Assembly (NCBI GenBank): GCA_019456195.1
Contig: VRUK01000045.1
Location: forward strand, 1-43,975
Length of the DNA: 43,975 bases
Source of the DNA: Planctomycetota bacterium
Lineage (GTDB): Bacteria > Planctomycetota > Phycisphaerae > Sedimentisphaerales > Anaerobacaceae
Reading direction: 5' to 3'
Part shown: positions 7,720 to 16,265 of the stretch, piece by piece
Position numbering within the stretch: the first letter of the stretch is position 1
How the letters are laid out: each line of letters opens with the position of its first letter
Notes under the pieces: model-generated
The model's input: only the letters and a program-made list of their open reading frames with translations
Databases searched by the model: none
What the model was told of the DNA's origin: nothing
Translations under genes and position numbers: made by a program

Positions 7720-9633
7720 ATGGCACAAGAAAGAATATGGACGGAACTGGTTAGGCAGGCACAAAAGGGCCGCAAAGAGGACATGAATAAGCTGGCCCGG
7801 AAAGCCGAAGGGAGATTGTGCGCATTCATATATCGAGTAACGCTGAATTATGATTTGACACAGGATATGTCTCAGGAGGTACTACTTCAAATGGTGAAAT
7901 CTCTTAACCATCTCAAGAGTGTTGAGAGTTTCTGGCCGTGGCTGTATCGGATTGCACAGAGCAAGATGCAAGAGCATTACAAGGCCAAATACAAAAAGAG
8001 CCCGGCTTACGGGGATGCTTTTTATAAAAACTTTCTTTCCCAACGCACGAAATATCATCAGGAAGACGGACTGGGGCAACTACTTAAGAAAGAGCTATCG
8101 AAAAAAGTCATTGTCGCGATGAAACAACTCAAGCAGCAGTATCGTGCGGTTTTGTCATTGCGATGTTTCGAGCAGTTATCTTATTCGGAGATTGCGGTGG
8201 CTATGGAGTGCAGCGAGGTTCGGGCCAGGGTTTTGTTTTATCGTGCCAAGCAGGCACTTAAGAAACAGTTGACACATCAGGGTTTGAAAAAAGGTTTATT
8301 ATTGATATGCCTCGGTCTGTTCGGCAGATTGACTGCCCCGGCGAGAGCCGCGACGGTTACAGTAACCGCCAGCTCGGTCAAGGTCGGTGTGATGACCGCG
8401 GTTATCGCGACGGCCGGGACAAAACTGGGAATCGCAACTGTCACGGCAACAGCAGTCGGGCTTGCGACCATGGGCGGTATATCAGTTTTATCCGAAGCTC
8501 CCCTGCCGGAGAGGTCCGACGTAAAGAGCATCAATTACACGACTCAGTTACGCGATACGAGCCAGGGGCCGACAAGCAGCTTAAGTAAAGGCGCATACGA
8601 ACAATGGAATTACTGCCCTGACGGAATCGATGGGCCGCTGTTTATGCGGATGCAGAGGTGGGACGCAAAGCAAACAAATAAACTTTGCGCCTGGCTTGAG
8701 AACGGTGAGGGTAATTACTACTATTACTGCACCGACAACAAGGTTTATATCAACAACTACCGGGTGTTCTGGAGCAGTTTAAGAGTCCGCCGGCTACCCA
8801 CCGATACGGCCGAATTTACAAACTACCTCTCGGAAATCGAAGGCGACCTGAGCGGTGTCGAATATACCCGCGACAGCGAAACAGGGCTGTTAAGAAATGC
8901 TTTAGACGACAGGTTTTCTGATGCCCGAAATTTCCGTACCGATTATAACTATAATACGTTAAATGAGAGGTTGTTTGAGTATGACTGGTCCGAAGATATT
9001 CCGGTCATCGATGAGCGGGACCGGATGCATAAAAGAGGCTGGACGTACTTTCGCATCAACGGTGAAATAAACAATCAAACAATTTCCGCCACGGGGCAAA
9101 TACCATTTGTTTACAATACCAGCAAGGAACACCCGGCGTGGATGAGGTTAAAAGTCGGCAATGAGCTTGAGATAATCGACTGTAATGACGGCGCGTGCTT
9201 ACGCCGTATCGATGGTGCTGTTATTGCCGCTTATAAAGCCGGGACATTCTTCAAAGGTCTGCTTCGTCCCTGGATGGGTATGCACACAATAGATATTATC
9301 CGCCGAGACGCCGCCTGGAGGAGGGTGGCGTTTAAGACCAGGCCCGCGAAGAACGAGGAGGACGTGATTGTCAGCGTTTTTTATGAAGACAATCGCAACC
9401 ATGCCGAGCTGGTATATGGTATTGATTTAGAAAACGATATTATCGAGGACATCAGATTTGAGGTGCGGAACAGGATTATTGGGTCTCTGGTATTTTCATA
9501 TCTTCAGGACATAGAACAGGCAGGTGATGAATTTATCGCCCCGGCCATATCGGAAAGTCCTGAGGTTCCCATCCGAAACGGGGCGGGAATATTATGGCTG
9601 GTCGATTTAGCACAGGGGAATTTAGTTAAGTAA
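7720..9633 (+). CDS. ECF-type RNA polymerase sigma factor fused to a membrane and extracytoplasmic domain
   Basis: The first 185 of 637 residues are an ECF sigma factor: region 2 (about 28-90, with DLTQDMSQEVLLQMVKSL and WPWLYRIA) and region 4 (about 135-183, with LSLRCFEQLSYSEIA and a helix-turn-helix ending RAKQALKKQL). It then has a hydrophobic stretch (about 189-210), a low-complexity Ala/Thr/Val segment (211-256) that may be a second membrane helix, and about 380 residues without a recognised family, rich in Tyr, Asp and Asn. A classical ECF factor ends near 185, so this is a sigma factor tethered to the membrane with its own probable sensor domain, a layout known from planctomycetes. 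No separate anti-sigma gene lies next to it. Release by proteolysis or signalling through the membrane is inference. The ECF-type promoter at 7671-7697 suggests it drives its own gene. Confidence 0.85.
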   Translation: MAQERIWTELVRQAQKGRKEDMNKLARKAEGRLCAFIYRVTLNYDLTQDMSQEVLLQMVKSLNHLKSVESFWPWLYRIAQSKMQEHYKAKYKKSPAYGDAFYKNFLSQRTKYHQEDGLGQLLKKELSKKVIVAMKQLKQQYRAVLSLRCFEQLSYSEIAVAMECSEVRARVLFYRAKQALKKQLTHQGLKKGLLLICLGLFGRLTAPARAATVTVTASSVKVGVMTAVIATAGTKLGIATVTATAVGLATMGGISVLSEAPLPERSDVKSINYTTQLRDTSQGPTSSLSKGAYEQWNYCPDGIDGPLFMRMQRWDAKQTNKLCAWLENGEGNYYYYCTDNKVYINNYRVFWSSLRVRRLPTDTAEFTNYLSEIEGDLSGVEYTRDSETGLLRNALDDRFSDARNFRTDYNYNTLNERLFEYDWSEDIPVIDERDRMHKRGWTYFRINGEINNQTISATGQIPFVYNTSKEHPAWMRLKVGNELEIIDCNDGACLRRIDGAVIAAYKAGTFFKGLLRPWMGMHTIDIIRRDAAWRRVAFKTRPAKNEEDVIVSVFYEDNRNHAELVYGIDLENDIIEDIRFEVRNRIIGSLVFSYLQDIEQAGDEFIAPAISESPEVPIRNGAGILWLVDLAQGNLVK

Positions 9634-9658
9634 GTTCATGAAAGCGTATGGTGAAATC

Positions 9659-9687
9659 ATGTTTTTTAAGCGCGTAAATAGGAAATC
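9659..9687 (+). repeat. Copy 2 of the 29-base repeat opening a short ORF
   Basis: Matches 41-69 at 24 of 29 bases. Here the ATG opens an 18-codon frame (9659-9715, MFFKRVNRKSHFISSSGA) ending 35 bases before the next gene. No strong ribosome-binding site precedes it (only GGTGA). Confidence 0.5.
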
Positions 9688-9750
9688 CCATTTTATTTCC
9701 AGTTCTGGCGCATAGTACTGCGATGCGTTATTTTTGTTAAGGAGAGAGCC

Positions 9751-12366
9751 ATGAGTAAACAAATAAGTCTCATTCTTGTCTTCATGTTGACCAGCCTGGC
9801 CGCCAGCCAAATCGGTGAAAGTGTGGAAATCACGGGCCAGGTCCATGATTATCAAACCCGCATGGTCGAAGGAGCAGACATTGCGATTTTTGAGATACAT
9901 AGAGATGATGTTTATTCTCCAACGTCGGCAAAATTACTGGATAAACTCAAAAAGACCGACCACCAGGGACGATTTGTTTTTAATGTTACGGCAACACCCT
10001 TCCACGATATTTATGTTATTGCCAGAAAAGAAGGCTTAGCTTTAGGATGGGATTATTTCCACAAACAGTACCTCTCCCAAACTAAGCCGGATAATTCTTT
10101 TATCGATGTTGTCCTGCCTAAACCATTTACATTAGCTGGAAGACTTGTGGATTCCGAGGGCAATTTGGTTGAAGGTGCAAATGTTCAGGCCTTTAAGCGT
10201 GAAGGGGAAATTTTATGTGAACCAAAAGATTGGTTCTCTGTCAAGACAGATAGCAAGGGCCGATTTATTTTTGATAACCTTCCTCTCGATTTAATGGTGA
10301 AGTTTTTTATTGAAGTGCCCGATAGAGATATTGCCTATATTTACCCACATCGAGGAATGGGAGGTAATGCCTGTGGAGGATACCATGTGGATTGGGAGGA
10401 TATAGAATTGACATTACCTCCGCCAGCTACAGTCCACGGCCGGGTGATAGATAAAGGCACAGGCCAGGGCCTGAAGGATATGCGTTTACTTATTTTCACG
10501 AGCGAAGGAGCTGACACCGAATGGCGTTTCCGTTCCTGTGTACGATGCACTCTTGAAAACGGGGAATTTGAGATTAAAGGCGTACCTCCCGGCAAACATA
10601 TTCTTCGTTTTATTTCATCTAAGACCGGTCCCAATGAATGGGCTGGTAAGAATGTCCCCATTACTGTCAACAGAGGAGACGAGAATGTAAGAAAAAACAT
10701 TTTAGTCGAAAAAGGAGTGCCGTTAGAAGTGATTGTTAAAGATCCTACTACCGGCAAAGCGTTACCCCGCATGAAGGTACAAGTTTTTGATGAACGTTGG
10801 AATTACGAGCAGGAAGATATTTTTATTCGTGAGACCAGGGCGGATGCCAATGGAATTGCACACATTATGGTGCCTCAGGGGCGTTACATGGTTCATGCCT
10901 GGGGAGGGAACTATGAGACGAGAATGAATTTTAAAGGCGCAGAAGTGAATATTGCCGGTTCACAACCGGCTTCGGTGGAAATCCTTGTTAAGCCGCGTTT
11001 ACATCTTGTTCGAGGAACTGTTGTGGATACTCAGGGTCAACCGGCAGAAAATGTTTACATAACTGTAGGACTGGGTCAGAGAGTTTTAACCGACAGTAAT
11101 GGCTGGTTTGAAGGCGTACAAAGCCCTCTCTATCCATCTCATTTGGTAGTAGCAAGGGACAAAAAGAATAACCTTGCCGGAGCTAATTATTTCTTTAATG
11201 CCCTGCGTGAGCTTCGAGTTGTTTTAAGACCCGGCTGCTCAATCAGGGGCCGTGTGACTGATGATATGGGCAGGGGCATCGCAGGAGCAAACGTGAATAT
11301 TTCATTGGACCGTAAGGATGGAATAGCCCATTTGGATACGACTGGAACCCGCACGGATTCCCAGGGGTACTATCGTCTGGAAACGGTCGCGCCTCTTAAG
11401 AGCAGCTTTAGCTATGACCTTAGTTTTGATGCAGCGGAATTTGCACCTACAAGATACACATTAGAAAAACCCATGTTGCCCGGTGAAGAGGTTACAATTC
11501 CGAATATGCAACTGGTTAACTTGGATGCTTTTATTTCAGGTGTTGTTCTGGATGAAAACGATAATCCCGTAGCTCGCCAACCTGTTTTCGTAGGTAGTGA
11601 TAGTGGAGGAACCCATATCGGTAAAGGCACTTCCACTGATGAACAGGGACGGTTTAAGTTTAAAAGGATACCTGAAGGCCCTGTAACTCTCCAGTCGGGT
11701 TTTGGCCAGGGTTCTGACGCTGCCTATATCTATGCCCATAGCCGGGATAATGTGCCAATTAAACTTGGGAATCATTTTAAGAACTACTTCCCTCCCTCTT
11801 CATTAGTAGGCAGTCAACTTCCGGATTTAAGGATTTTAGAAATGGGGTTTGATTACAAAGGTTTTAAAAACAAAAAAAACCTGGTGGTCTTCGTGGATTA
11901 TATTAATCGCTCGTCACAAATTGCTTTCAATTCATTGAAAAGAAGACAGCTTGAACTTAGGCGTAGGAACGTTGAAATCGTTTGTATTCAAGTTACACCG
12001 GTTGATGAAGGAGATTTCGCTGAATGGAAAAAGGAAAACAGGATATCGTTTCCTGTTTATATCTTGCCGGGACAGCCAGGCCGGGACGGTAAAAACAATC
12101 CCATCATATCGAAACAGGCCCCGAAAATCATGAATACCTTAAGGCGGGAATGGGGCCTCAGATCTCTTCCATGGACGATATTAACTGATGAGAATCAGAA
12201 GATTTTGGCTACAGGCCTCAATATCCATCGTATCTCATCTATGGTCTATGAAGAAGAACGGCAGTCTCCTGTTAGAAACAAGCCCCTTGGTGATAAAATA
12301 CGCCGACAGGATTCTCCTCGGCTCCGATATCGACGGCCGGCCGGTCGGCGTCTGCGTGAACGTTGA
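9751..12366 (+). CDS. Secreted protein with repeated carboxypeptidase-regulatory-like domains and a thioredoxin-fold end
   Basis: The 871-residue protein begins with a signal peptide (about 1-19, ISLILVFMLTSLAAS). It then has a series of Ig/transthyretin-like carboxypeptidase-regulatory units, recognised by the repeated pattern of GxVxDxxGxxVxGAxV followed by TDSxGxF: near 27-105, 127-200, 217-300, 320-390, 408-470, 490-560 and 590-650. The last part (about 690-840) looks like a thioredoxin/AhpC-TSA fold, with VVFVDYINR, a strand VEIVCIQV, and SLPWTILTDENQKILATG, which fits the cis-proline region. The usual CxxC is absent (NRSS there), so disulfide chemistry is unlikely. A ribosome-binding GGAGAG lies before the ATG. 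The final 35 residues are Arg/Pro-rich and look non-native, as if a frameshift changed the end near 12270. Confidence 0.8.
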   Translation: MSKQISLILVFMLTSLAASQIGESVEITGQVHDYQTRMVEGADIAIFEIHRDDVYSPTSAKLLDKLKKTDHQGRFVFNVTATPFHDIYVIARKEGLALGWDYFHKQYLSQTKPDNSFIDVVLPKPFTLAGRLVDSEGNLVEGANVQAFKREGEILCEPKDWFSVKTDSKGRFIFDNLPLDLMVKFFIEVPDRDIAYIYPHRGMGGNACGGYHVDWEDIELTLPPPATVHGRVIDKGTGQGLKDMRLLIFTSEGADTEWRFRSCVRCTLENGEFEIKGVPPGKHILRFISSKTGPNEWAGKNVPITVNRGDENVRKNILVEKGVPLEVIVKDPTTGKALPRMKVQVFDERWNYEQEDIFIRETRADANGIAHIMVPQGRYMVHAWGGNYETRMNFKGAEVNIAGSQPASVEILVKPRLHLVRGTVVDTQGQPAENVYITVGLGQRVLTDSNGWFEGVQSPLYPSHLVVARDKKNNLAGANYFFNALRELRVVLRPGCSIRGRVTDDMGRGIAGANVNISLDRKDGIAHLDTTGTRTDSQGYYRLETVAPLKSSFSYDLSFDAAEFAPTRYTLEKPMLPGEEVTIPNMQLVNLDAFISGVVLDENDNPVARQPVFVGSDSGGTHIGKGTSTDEQGRFKFKRIPEGPVTLQSGFGQGSDAAYIYAHSRDNVPIKLGNHFKNYFPPSSLVGSQLPDLRILEMGFDYKGFKNKKNLVVFVDYINRSSQIAFNSLKRRQLELRRRNVEIVCIQVTPVDEGDFAEWKKENRISFPVYILPGQPGRDGKNNPIISKQAPKIMNTLRREWGLRSLPWTILTDENQKILATGLNIHRISSMVYEEERQSPVRNKPLGDKIRRQDSPRLRYRRPAGRRLRER

Positions 12367-12448
12367 TCAAACTTCGAAAAAGCAACGAGAAAGTTTAATC
12401 GGTCGTGAACTTTTAGAGGTTCTTTGCAGGAGGGCAAAAAAGCTCTGA
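12296..12448 (+). pseudogene. Out-of-frame coding remnant after the carboxypeptidase-regulatory gene
   Basis: In the frame shifted relative to the preceding gene there is a 50-codon open stretch reading KYADRILLGSDIDGRPVGV, then VNVDQTSKKQRESLIGREL, ending RRAKKL at TGA 12446-12448. It looks more protein-like than the Arg/Pro-rich tail of the main frame over the same bases, so a frameshift in the upstream gene or a fused remnant is likely. I cannot assign a family. Confidence 0.35.
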
Positions 12449-12518
12449 GAGGAAAATTATAAATGTAATACGGACTGTCCCTGTTGTACCGGTCGTTCCG
12501 GGCGTTTGGGCGCCTGCT

Positions 12519-12758
12519 GGAGGGCGGATCATCTACTTTGATGCTGATGCCACCAGTGTGAGTGACGGCTTTAGCCGGATCGTCACTTACAATTAGCTTC
12601 AGGATACTCTGGTTGATATGAATACCTCGCCAAAGCTATTAAAATCTTAGTGGCCGAGGGGATTTATCGACCGGACGAAGGTGTTCACCAAACGCCCGGC
12701 GACCACTAAGTAACGTTTTTAGCTTATCAATAGCGTTACGATTCGGGGCGGCTTTGCA
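12519..12758 (+). pseudogene. Decayed beta-helix (polymorphic outer-membrane-type) protein gene fragment
   Basis: Read in pieces, this stretch follows the N-terminal part of a family of secreted right-handed beta-helix proteins common in planctomycetes: GGRIIYFDADATSVSDGFS (12519-12575), then a TAG (12594-12596) where Tyr is expected, LQDTLVDMNTS, a frame change near 12630, AKAIKILVAEGIYRPDEG and QTPGD, another frame change and a TAG (12720-12722) where Gln is expected, then LINSVTIRGGFA (12723-12758). The usual order is YVDADA...YLQDALAD...EIxVAQGxYxPDxG...TPGD...FQLINGVTIxGGYA. Two nonsense codons and two frame changes show it is dead. The rest of the gene is absent; the convergent phosphatase gene follows at once. 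Confidence 0.75.
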
Positions 12759-12763
12759 GAAAC

Positions 12764-13228
12764 TTAAACAAGAATCTCCGGTATTATTATCCAATCGAGA
12801 TGCCATTGATTATCATTAAAGCAATCCAGGCATACGATGCCGGCATTTCTGAAGGCAATAGTGCTGGATGATTCGCGGCCGGTTAAAAGAAAAGATGCCA
12901 GCTTTGGCAGAAAAGGCAGATGGCCGACAATCATAATATCCTTTTGCGCTAATATGATTTCATTTTTTAAGGCCATTACAGCATCATTCGGAGCAAGGCC
13001 ATCGCGGGCAGTGTGCTCTTTGTTTATCGTAATAACTTCAGCCAAGCACTCGGCTGTCTGTTTTGCGCGTTTCTTGCCGCTGTACCATAAATAATCGACA
13101 GACAGATTCAGGGATTTAATGAAGGCAGCAACCTTTTGTATGTTGCGAAGCCCTTCTTCGGTCAACGACCGAGCCGGGTCAATATCTTTTGAAGCCGCCT
13201 TTGCGTGCTGAACAAGGTATAATTTCAT
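12764..13228 (-). CDS. sixA: SixA-type phosphohistidine phosphatase (histidine phosphatase superfamily)
   Basis: The 154-residue protein has the features of the short SixA branch of the histidine phosphatase superfamily: the N-terminal catalytic motif as LVQHAKA (His8 is the phospho-acceptor), SGKKRAKQTAE with the phosphate-binding Arg, and IVGHLPFL with the second catalytic His. In place of the usual Arg of the RHG motif there is Gln (QHA), a variant I believe also occurs in other SixA-like proteins. SixA removes phosphate from histidine residues of phosphotransfer proteins; whether this one does so is inferred. Cytoplasmic, no signal peptide. AAGGAAAA precedes the start. It is divergent from the isocitrate dehydrogenase gene. 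Confidence 0.82.
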   Translation of the reverse strand: MKLYLVQHAKAASKDIDPARSLTEEGLRNIQKVAAFIKSLNLSVDYLWYSGKKRAKQTAECLAEVITINKEHTARDGLAPNDAVMALKNEIILAQKDIMIVGHLPFLPKLASFLLTGRESSSTIAFRNAGIVCLDCFNDNQWHLDWIIIPEILV

Positions 13229-13363
13229 TGTTAGTTTTCCTTTGACTGAATCAACGTGGGATTATTATAGCAAAAACCTTTAATCCAACAACTCTTTAAG
13301 GGATATCAGGCAGCAGTAGATAGTATTGTTTAAGCCGGTCAAATAAATAGAAAAAGCCAATCG

Positions 13364-13392
13364 TTGACATTTTGGTCATTAGAAGATAGTAT
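13364..13392 (+). promoter_or_regulatory. Sigma-70-type promoter of the isocitrate dehydrogenase gene
   Basis: TTGACA (13364-13369) and TAGTAT (13387-13392) with a 17-base spacer lie 33 bases before the ATG at 13425, so the leader is short (about 25 bases). Confidence 0.7.
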
Positions 13393-13424
13393 TTATCGTT
13401 TGTAACTTTTTTGGAGTAATGTAA

Positions 13425-14504
13425 ATGACTGATATAACTTTAGTTACGGGCGACGGTATTGGCCCGGAAATAGCAGAGGCAACTCGCAGATGTATCGACG
13501 CGACTGGTGCGGATATCAACTGGCTGATTAAAGAGGCCGGCATTGATGTAATGGAACGGACAGGTACCCCGCTGCCGGATGAAACTCTCGAGGCAATAAA
13601 GAAAACCGGTACCGCCCTGAAGGCCCCGATTACCACACCGGTCGGGACGGGTTTTAGGAGTATAAACGTTCATCTTCGTCAGACTCTGGATTTATATGCG
13701 TGCCTGAGGCCGTGCAAAAGCTATGAAGGCGTGCGCAGCAGATATTCCGATATCGACCTTGTGGTCGTGCGGGAAAACACGGAGGACTGCTATGCCGGCG
13801 TTGAGTTTCAACGGGGGAAAGATGATACGGATGAGCTGATAAGCTGGGTCAACAAGCACAGCAAGAAACAGGTAAGAGGAAATTCGGGTATAACCATAAA
13901 GCCCATTTCAGTTGAAGGTTCCGAGCGTATTGTTCAATTCGCATTCGACTATGCGCGTAAGTTAGGGCGTAAAAAGGTAACGAGCGTGCATAAAGCCAAT
14001 ATTATGAAATTCACAGACGGATTGTGGCTTGACGTGAGCCGGGAAGTTGCAAAGAAAAATTCCGATATCGAATTCGAGGACCGCATCGTCGATAATATGT
14101 GCATGCAGTTGATTCAAAAGCCGGAGCTTTATGACGTTCTCGTACTGCCGAACCTTTACGGCGATATAATCAGTGATTTGTGTGCGGGTCTGGTCGGCGG
14201 CCTCGGAGTTGCTCCCGGTGGAAACATCGGCGAGAAAGGGGCTATCTTCGAGGCAACACACGGCAGCGCGCCGAAATATAAAGGCCAGAACAAGGTCAAT
14301 CCGACGGCACTTATACTCAGCGGCGTTCTGATGTTGAGACACATGGGAAAAATGACCGAGGCGGACAATCTCGAAAATGCAGTCGCCGCGGTCATAGCTG
14401 AGGGCAAAAGCGTAACATACGATATGAAGCCGCATCGAGATGACCCGACTGCCATCGGTACAAGCCAGATGGCGGACGCTATTATCGAAAAGATTAAAAC
14501 ATAA
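13425..14504 (+). CDS. icd: NAD-type isocitrate dehydrogenase (isocitrate/isopropylmalate dehydrogenase family)
   Basis: The 359-residue protein is a full-length beta-decarboxylating dehydrogenase. It shows GDGIGPEI at the N-terminus, the substrate loop [18 protein letters not shown], the motif [13 protein letters not shown], the Lys of HKANIMK, the metal-binding Asp cluster in [10 protein letters not shown], and the NAD-binding region [19 protein letters not shown]. SxNVxLRxxLDLYACxRP is typical of NAD-dependent isocitrate dehydrogenases rather than of 3-isopropylmalate dehydrogenase, so the likely reaction is isocitrate to 2-oxoglutarate and CO2 in the TCA cycle; homoisocitrate dehydrogenase is the main alternative. 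A GGAG lies 10 bases before the ATG. The promoter is at 13364-13392. It converges with the glycosidase gene, 22 bases between. Confidence 0.88.
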   Translation: MTDITLVTGDGIGPEIAEATRRCIDATGADINWLIKEAGIDVMERTGTPLPDETLEAIKKTGTALKAPITTPVGTGFRSINVHLRQTLDLYACLRPCKSYEGVRSRYSDIDLVVVRENTEDCYAGVEFQRGKDDTDELISWVNKHSKKQVRGNSGITIKPISVEGSERIVQFAFDYARKLGRKKVTSVHKANIMKFTDGLWLDVSREVAKKNSDIEFEDRIVDNMCMQLIQKPELYDVLVLPNLYGDIISDLCAGLVGGLGVAPGGNIGEKGAIFEATHGSAPKYKGQNKVNPTALILSGVLMLRHMGKMTEADNLENAVAAVIAEGKSVTYDMKPHRDDPTAIGTSQMADAIIEKIKT

Positions 14505-14526
14505 AATCAAAAGGCAAAGTTGTTTA

Positions 14527-16026
14527 TTATGAAGCCTTGTAGATTTTTGCTTCTTTTCCGGGGACCTGAATATTTAGAAAACCGTTCTCGACAGTAACTG
14601 TGTCCGCTGAATCAAGCAGATTGGCAAAAGTTTTGCTATTAAGATTATCCTTGATCCGCTGAGGGATATTTGCGTTTTTATCAATTTCAACCGCAAGAGG
14701 AGAAGGCATGTTTTCAAAACCATTGTTTATCAGAACAATTATCGTGTTGCCTTTGAATTCCCTCATATAGCAATAGACAAAGAAATCGGTGAACAGAGTG
14801 AAAAGATAGCCGTATCGAACGGCTTCATTCTGTCGCCTAATTTCTATAAGCTTTTTCGTGTGGTCAAATATGTCCTTCTCATACTCGTATTGTTCGAGCG
14901 GCATGCAGTCGCGGCCAAATATTTCCCATCGCATATCACGTCTGTTGTCCGGGTCGGCATATCCTTCCATTCCAATTTCCGTGCCGTAATAAATCTGAGG
15001 AATACCCCTGGTCGTAAATAAAAACGACAAACTAAGCTTAAGTATCTTATTGGCCCGGAGTTTGTCCCAGTGTCCCCACCTGTCTAAAGTCTCGGTCATA
15101 AACCTCTTGCTAAGGTCATGATTGTCGAGAAGAGTAACGAGCCGGTTGGCATTCGTATAGAGTTTGTCTTTATCCAGTATTCCGCGAGGCTCGTATTGCG
15201 AAAGCCTCGGCTTTGCGATGGAGGTCATGCTTTGGTTGTAAATAAAGGTTTTTTTGACCGCCTCGTACAGGGGAAAATCGAAGAGAGTATCAAAATCATG
15301 CTCTTTTTGATACCTTGAAATCGAATCGATATCCCACTCCAGTACCTCCCCTATCAGCGTTATATCTCTGTGCTTACCTTTGACGTACGATTTAAAATGA
15401 TACCAGAACGTGTCTTCAACATGCTTTACGGTATCCATGCGAATCGCATCGATTCTGGTCTGCTCAATCCATTCGGTGATATTGTTGATGAAATAATCAA
15501 CGACATCCGGCTTGCTATGATTTAAATCAGGCAGGCCGCATAACTGGCTTTTAATCAAATCATCACCATTGTTTTTGTTGAACCAGTCGTCTTTAATTTC
15601 TTTTTCGGGATACTGATTATAAGTTTCATTATGATAGCCGGTATGGTTAACCACCATATCGAGAATGAGCTTTATGCCGTTTTCGTGCAATTTATCAGAG
15701 AGACGTTTTAAGTATTCCTTACTGCCCTGGGCCAAAGCGGGGTCATTAGAGTATAAACGCGGATCGACCTTATTGAAATCCAGTGCCCAGTATCCATGAT
15801 ATCCATCGCTTTCACCGACACGACCGACGCTAAGATAGACCGGGGTTATCCATAACGCCGTTATGCCGAGATTTTTCAGATACGGTATTTTTTCAATTAT
15901 GCCTGCAAAATCACCGCCATGATACCTTCTCGGTTCGTTCGTATCGACTAAAGTGTTATTGCTGCTGTCTGCTTCGTAGAACCTGTCGGTGATTATGAAA
16001 TAAATCACATCATCCTGCGTTATCAT
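14527..16026 (-). CDS. GH13 alpha-amylase-family glycosidase
   Basis: The 499-residue protein carries the four conserved GH13 regions in order: DMVVNH (123-128), the nucleophile Asp198 in RMDTVKH, the acid/base Glu227 in IGEVLEW, and Asp304 in LLDNHD. The start DVIYFIITDRF is typical of alpha-amylases, cyclomaltodextrinases and related alpha-glucan enzymes, and a beta-sandwich domain follows the barrel. There is no signal peptide, so it probably acts in the cytoplasm on maltodextrins or glycogen; substrate and bond specificity cannot be read from the sequence. AGGAAGG lies 9 bases before the start. It converges with the isocitrate dehydrogenase gene and is divergent from lpxK. Confidence 0.9.
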   Translation of the reverse strand: MITQDDVIYFIITDRFYEADSSNNTLVDTNEPRRYHGGDFAGIIEKIPYLKNLGITALWITPVYLSVGRVGESDGYHGYWALDFNKVDPRLYSNDPALAQGSKEYLKRLSDKLHENGIKLILDMVVNHTGYHNETYNQYPEKEIKDDWFNKNNGDDLIKSQLCGLPDLNHSKPDVVDYFINNITEWIEQTRIDAIRMDTVKHVEDTFWYHFKSYVKGKHRDITLIGEVLEWDIDSISRYQKEHDFDTLFDFPLYEAVKKTFIYNQSMTSIAKPRLSQYEPRGILDKDKLYTNANRLVTLLDNHDLSKRFMTETLDRWGHWDKLRANKILKLSLSFLFTTRGIPQIYYGTEIGMEGYADPDNRRDMRWEIFGRDCMPLEQYEYEKDIFDHTKKLIEIRRQNEAVRYGYLFTLFTDFFVYCYMREFKGNTIIVLINNGFENMPSPLAVEIDKNANIPQRIKDNLNSKTFANLLDSADTVTVENGFLNIQVPGKEAKIYKAS

Positions 16027-16265
16027 CCGGCCTGGCCTTCCTGTAAATATATCAGCATTAAAACTTCTGATTCAAGCTCAATATCTGTCTGTTTCAGTAC
16101 ATCAACCATAAGCATAGAACTTGAATCAAAGAGGTCATTTTGACGCACCTTGCTTTGCATATTCCAATTCTCTCCCACAGACATAAAGCAAGATTTACTT
16201 TACTATTTACCATCGACCATTTACTATTATTCGCTGTAAATTATTTCTTAAATGCCGGTTAAACA

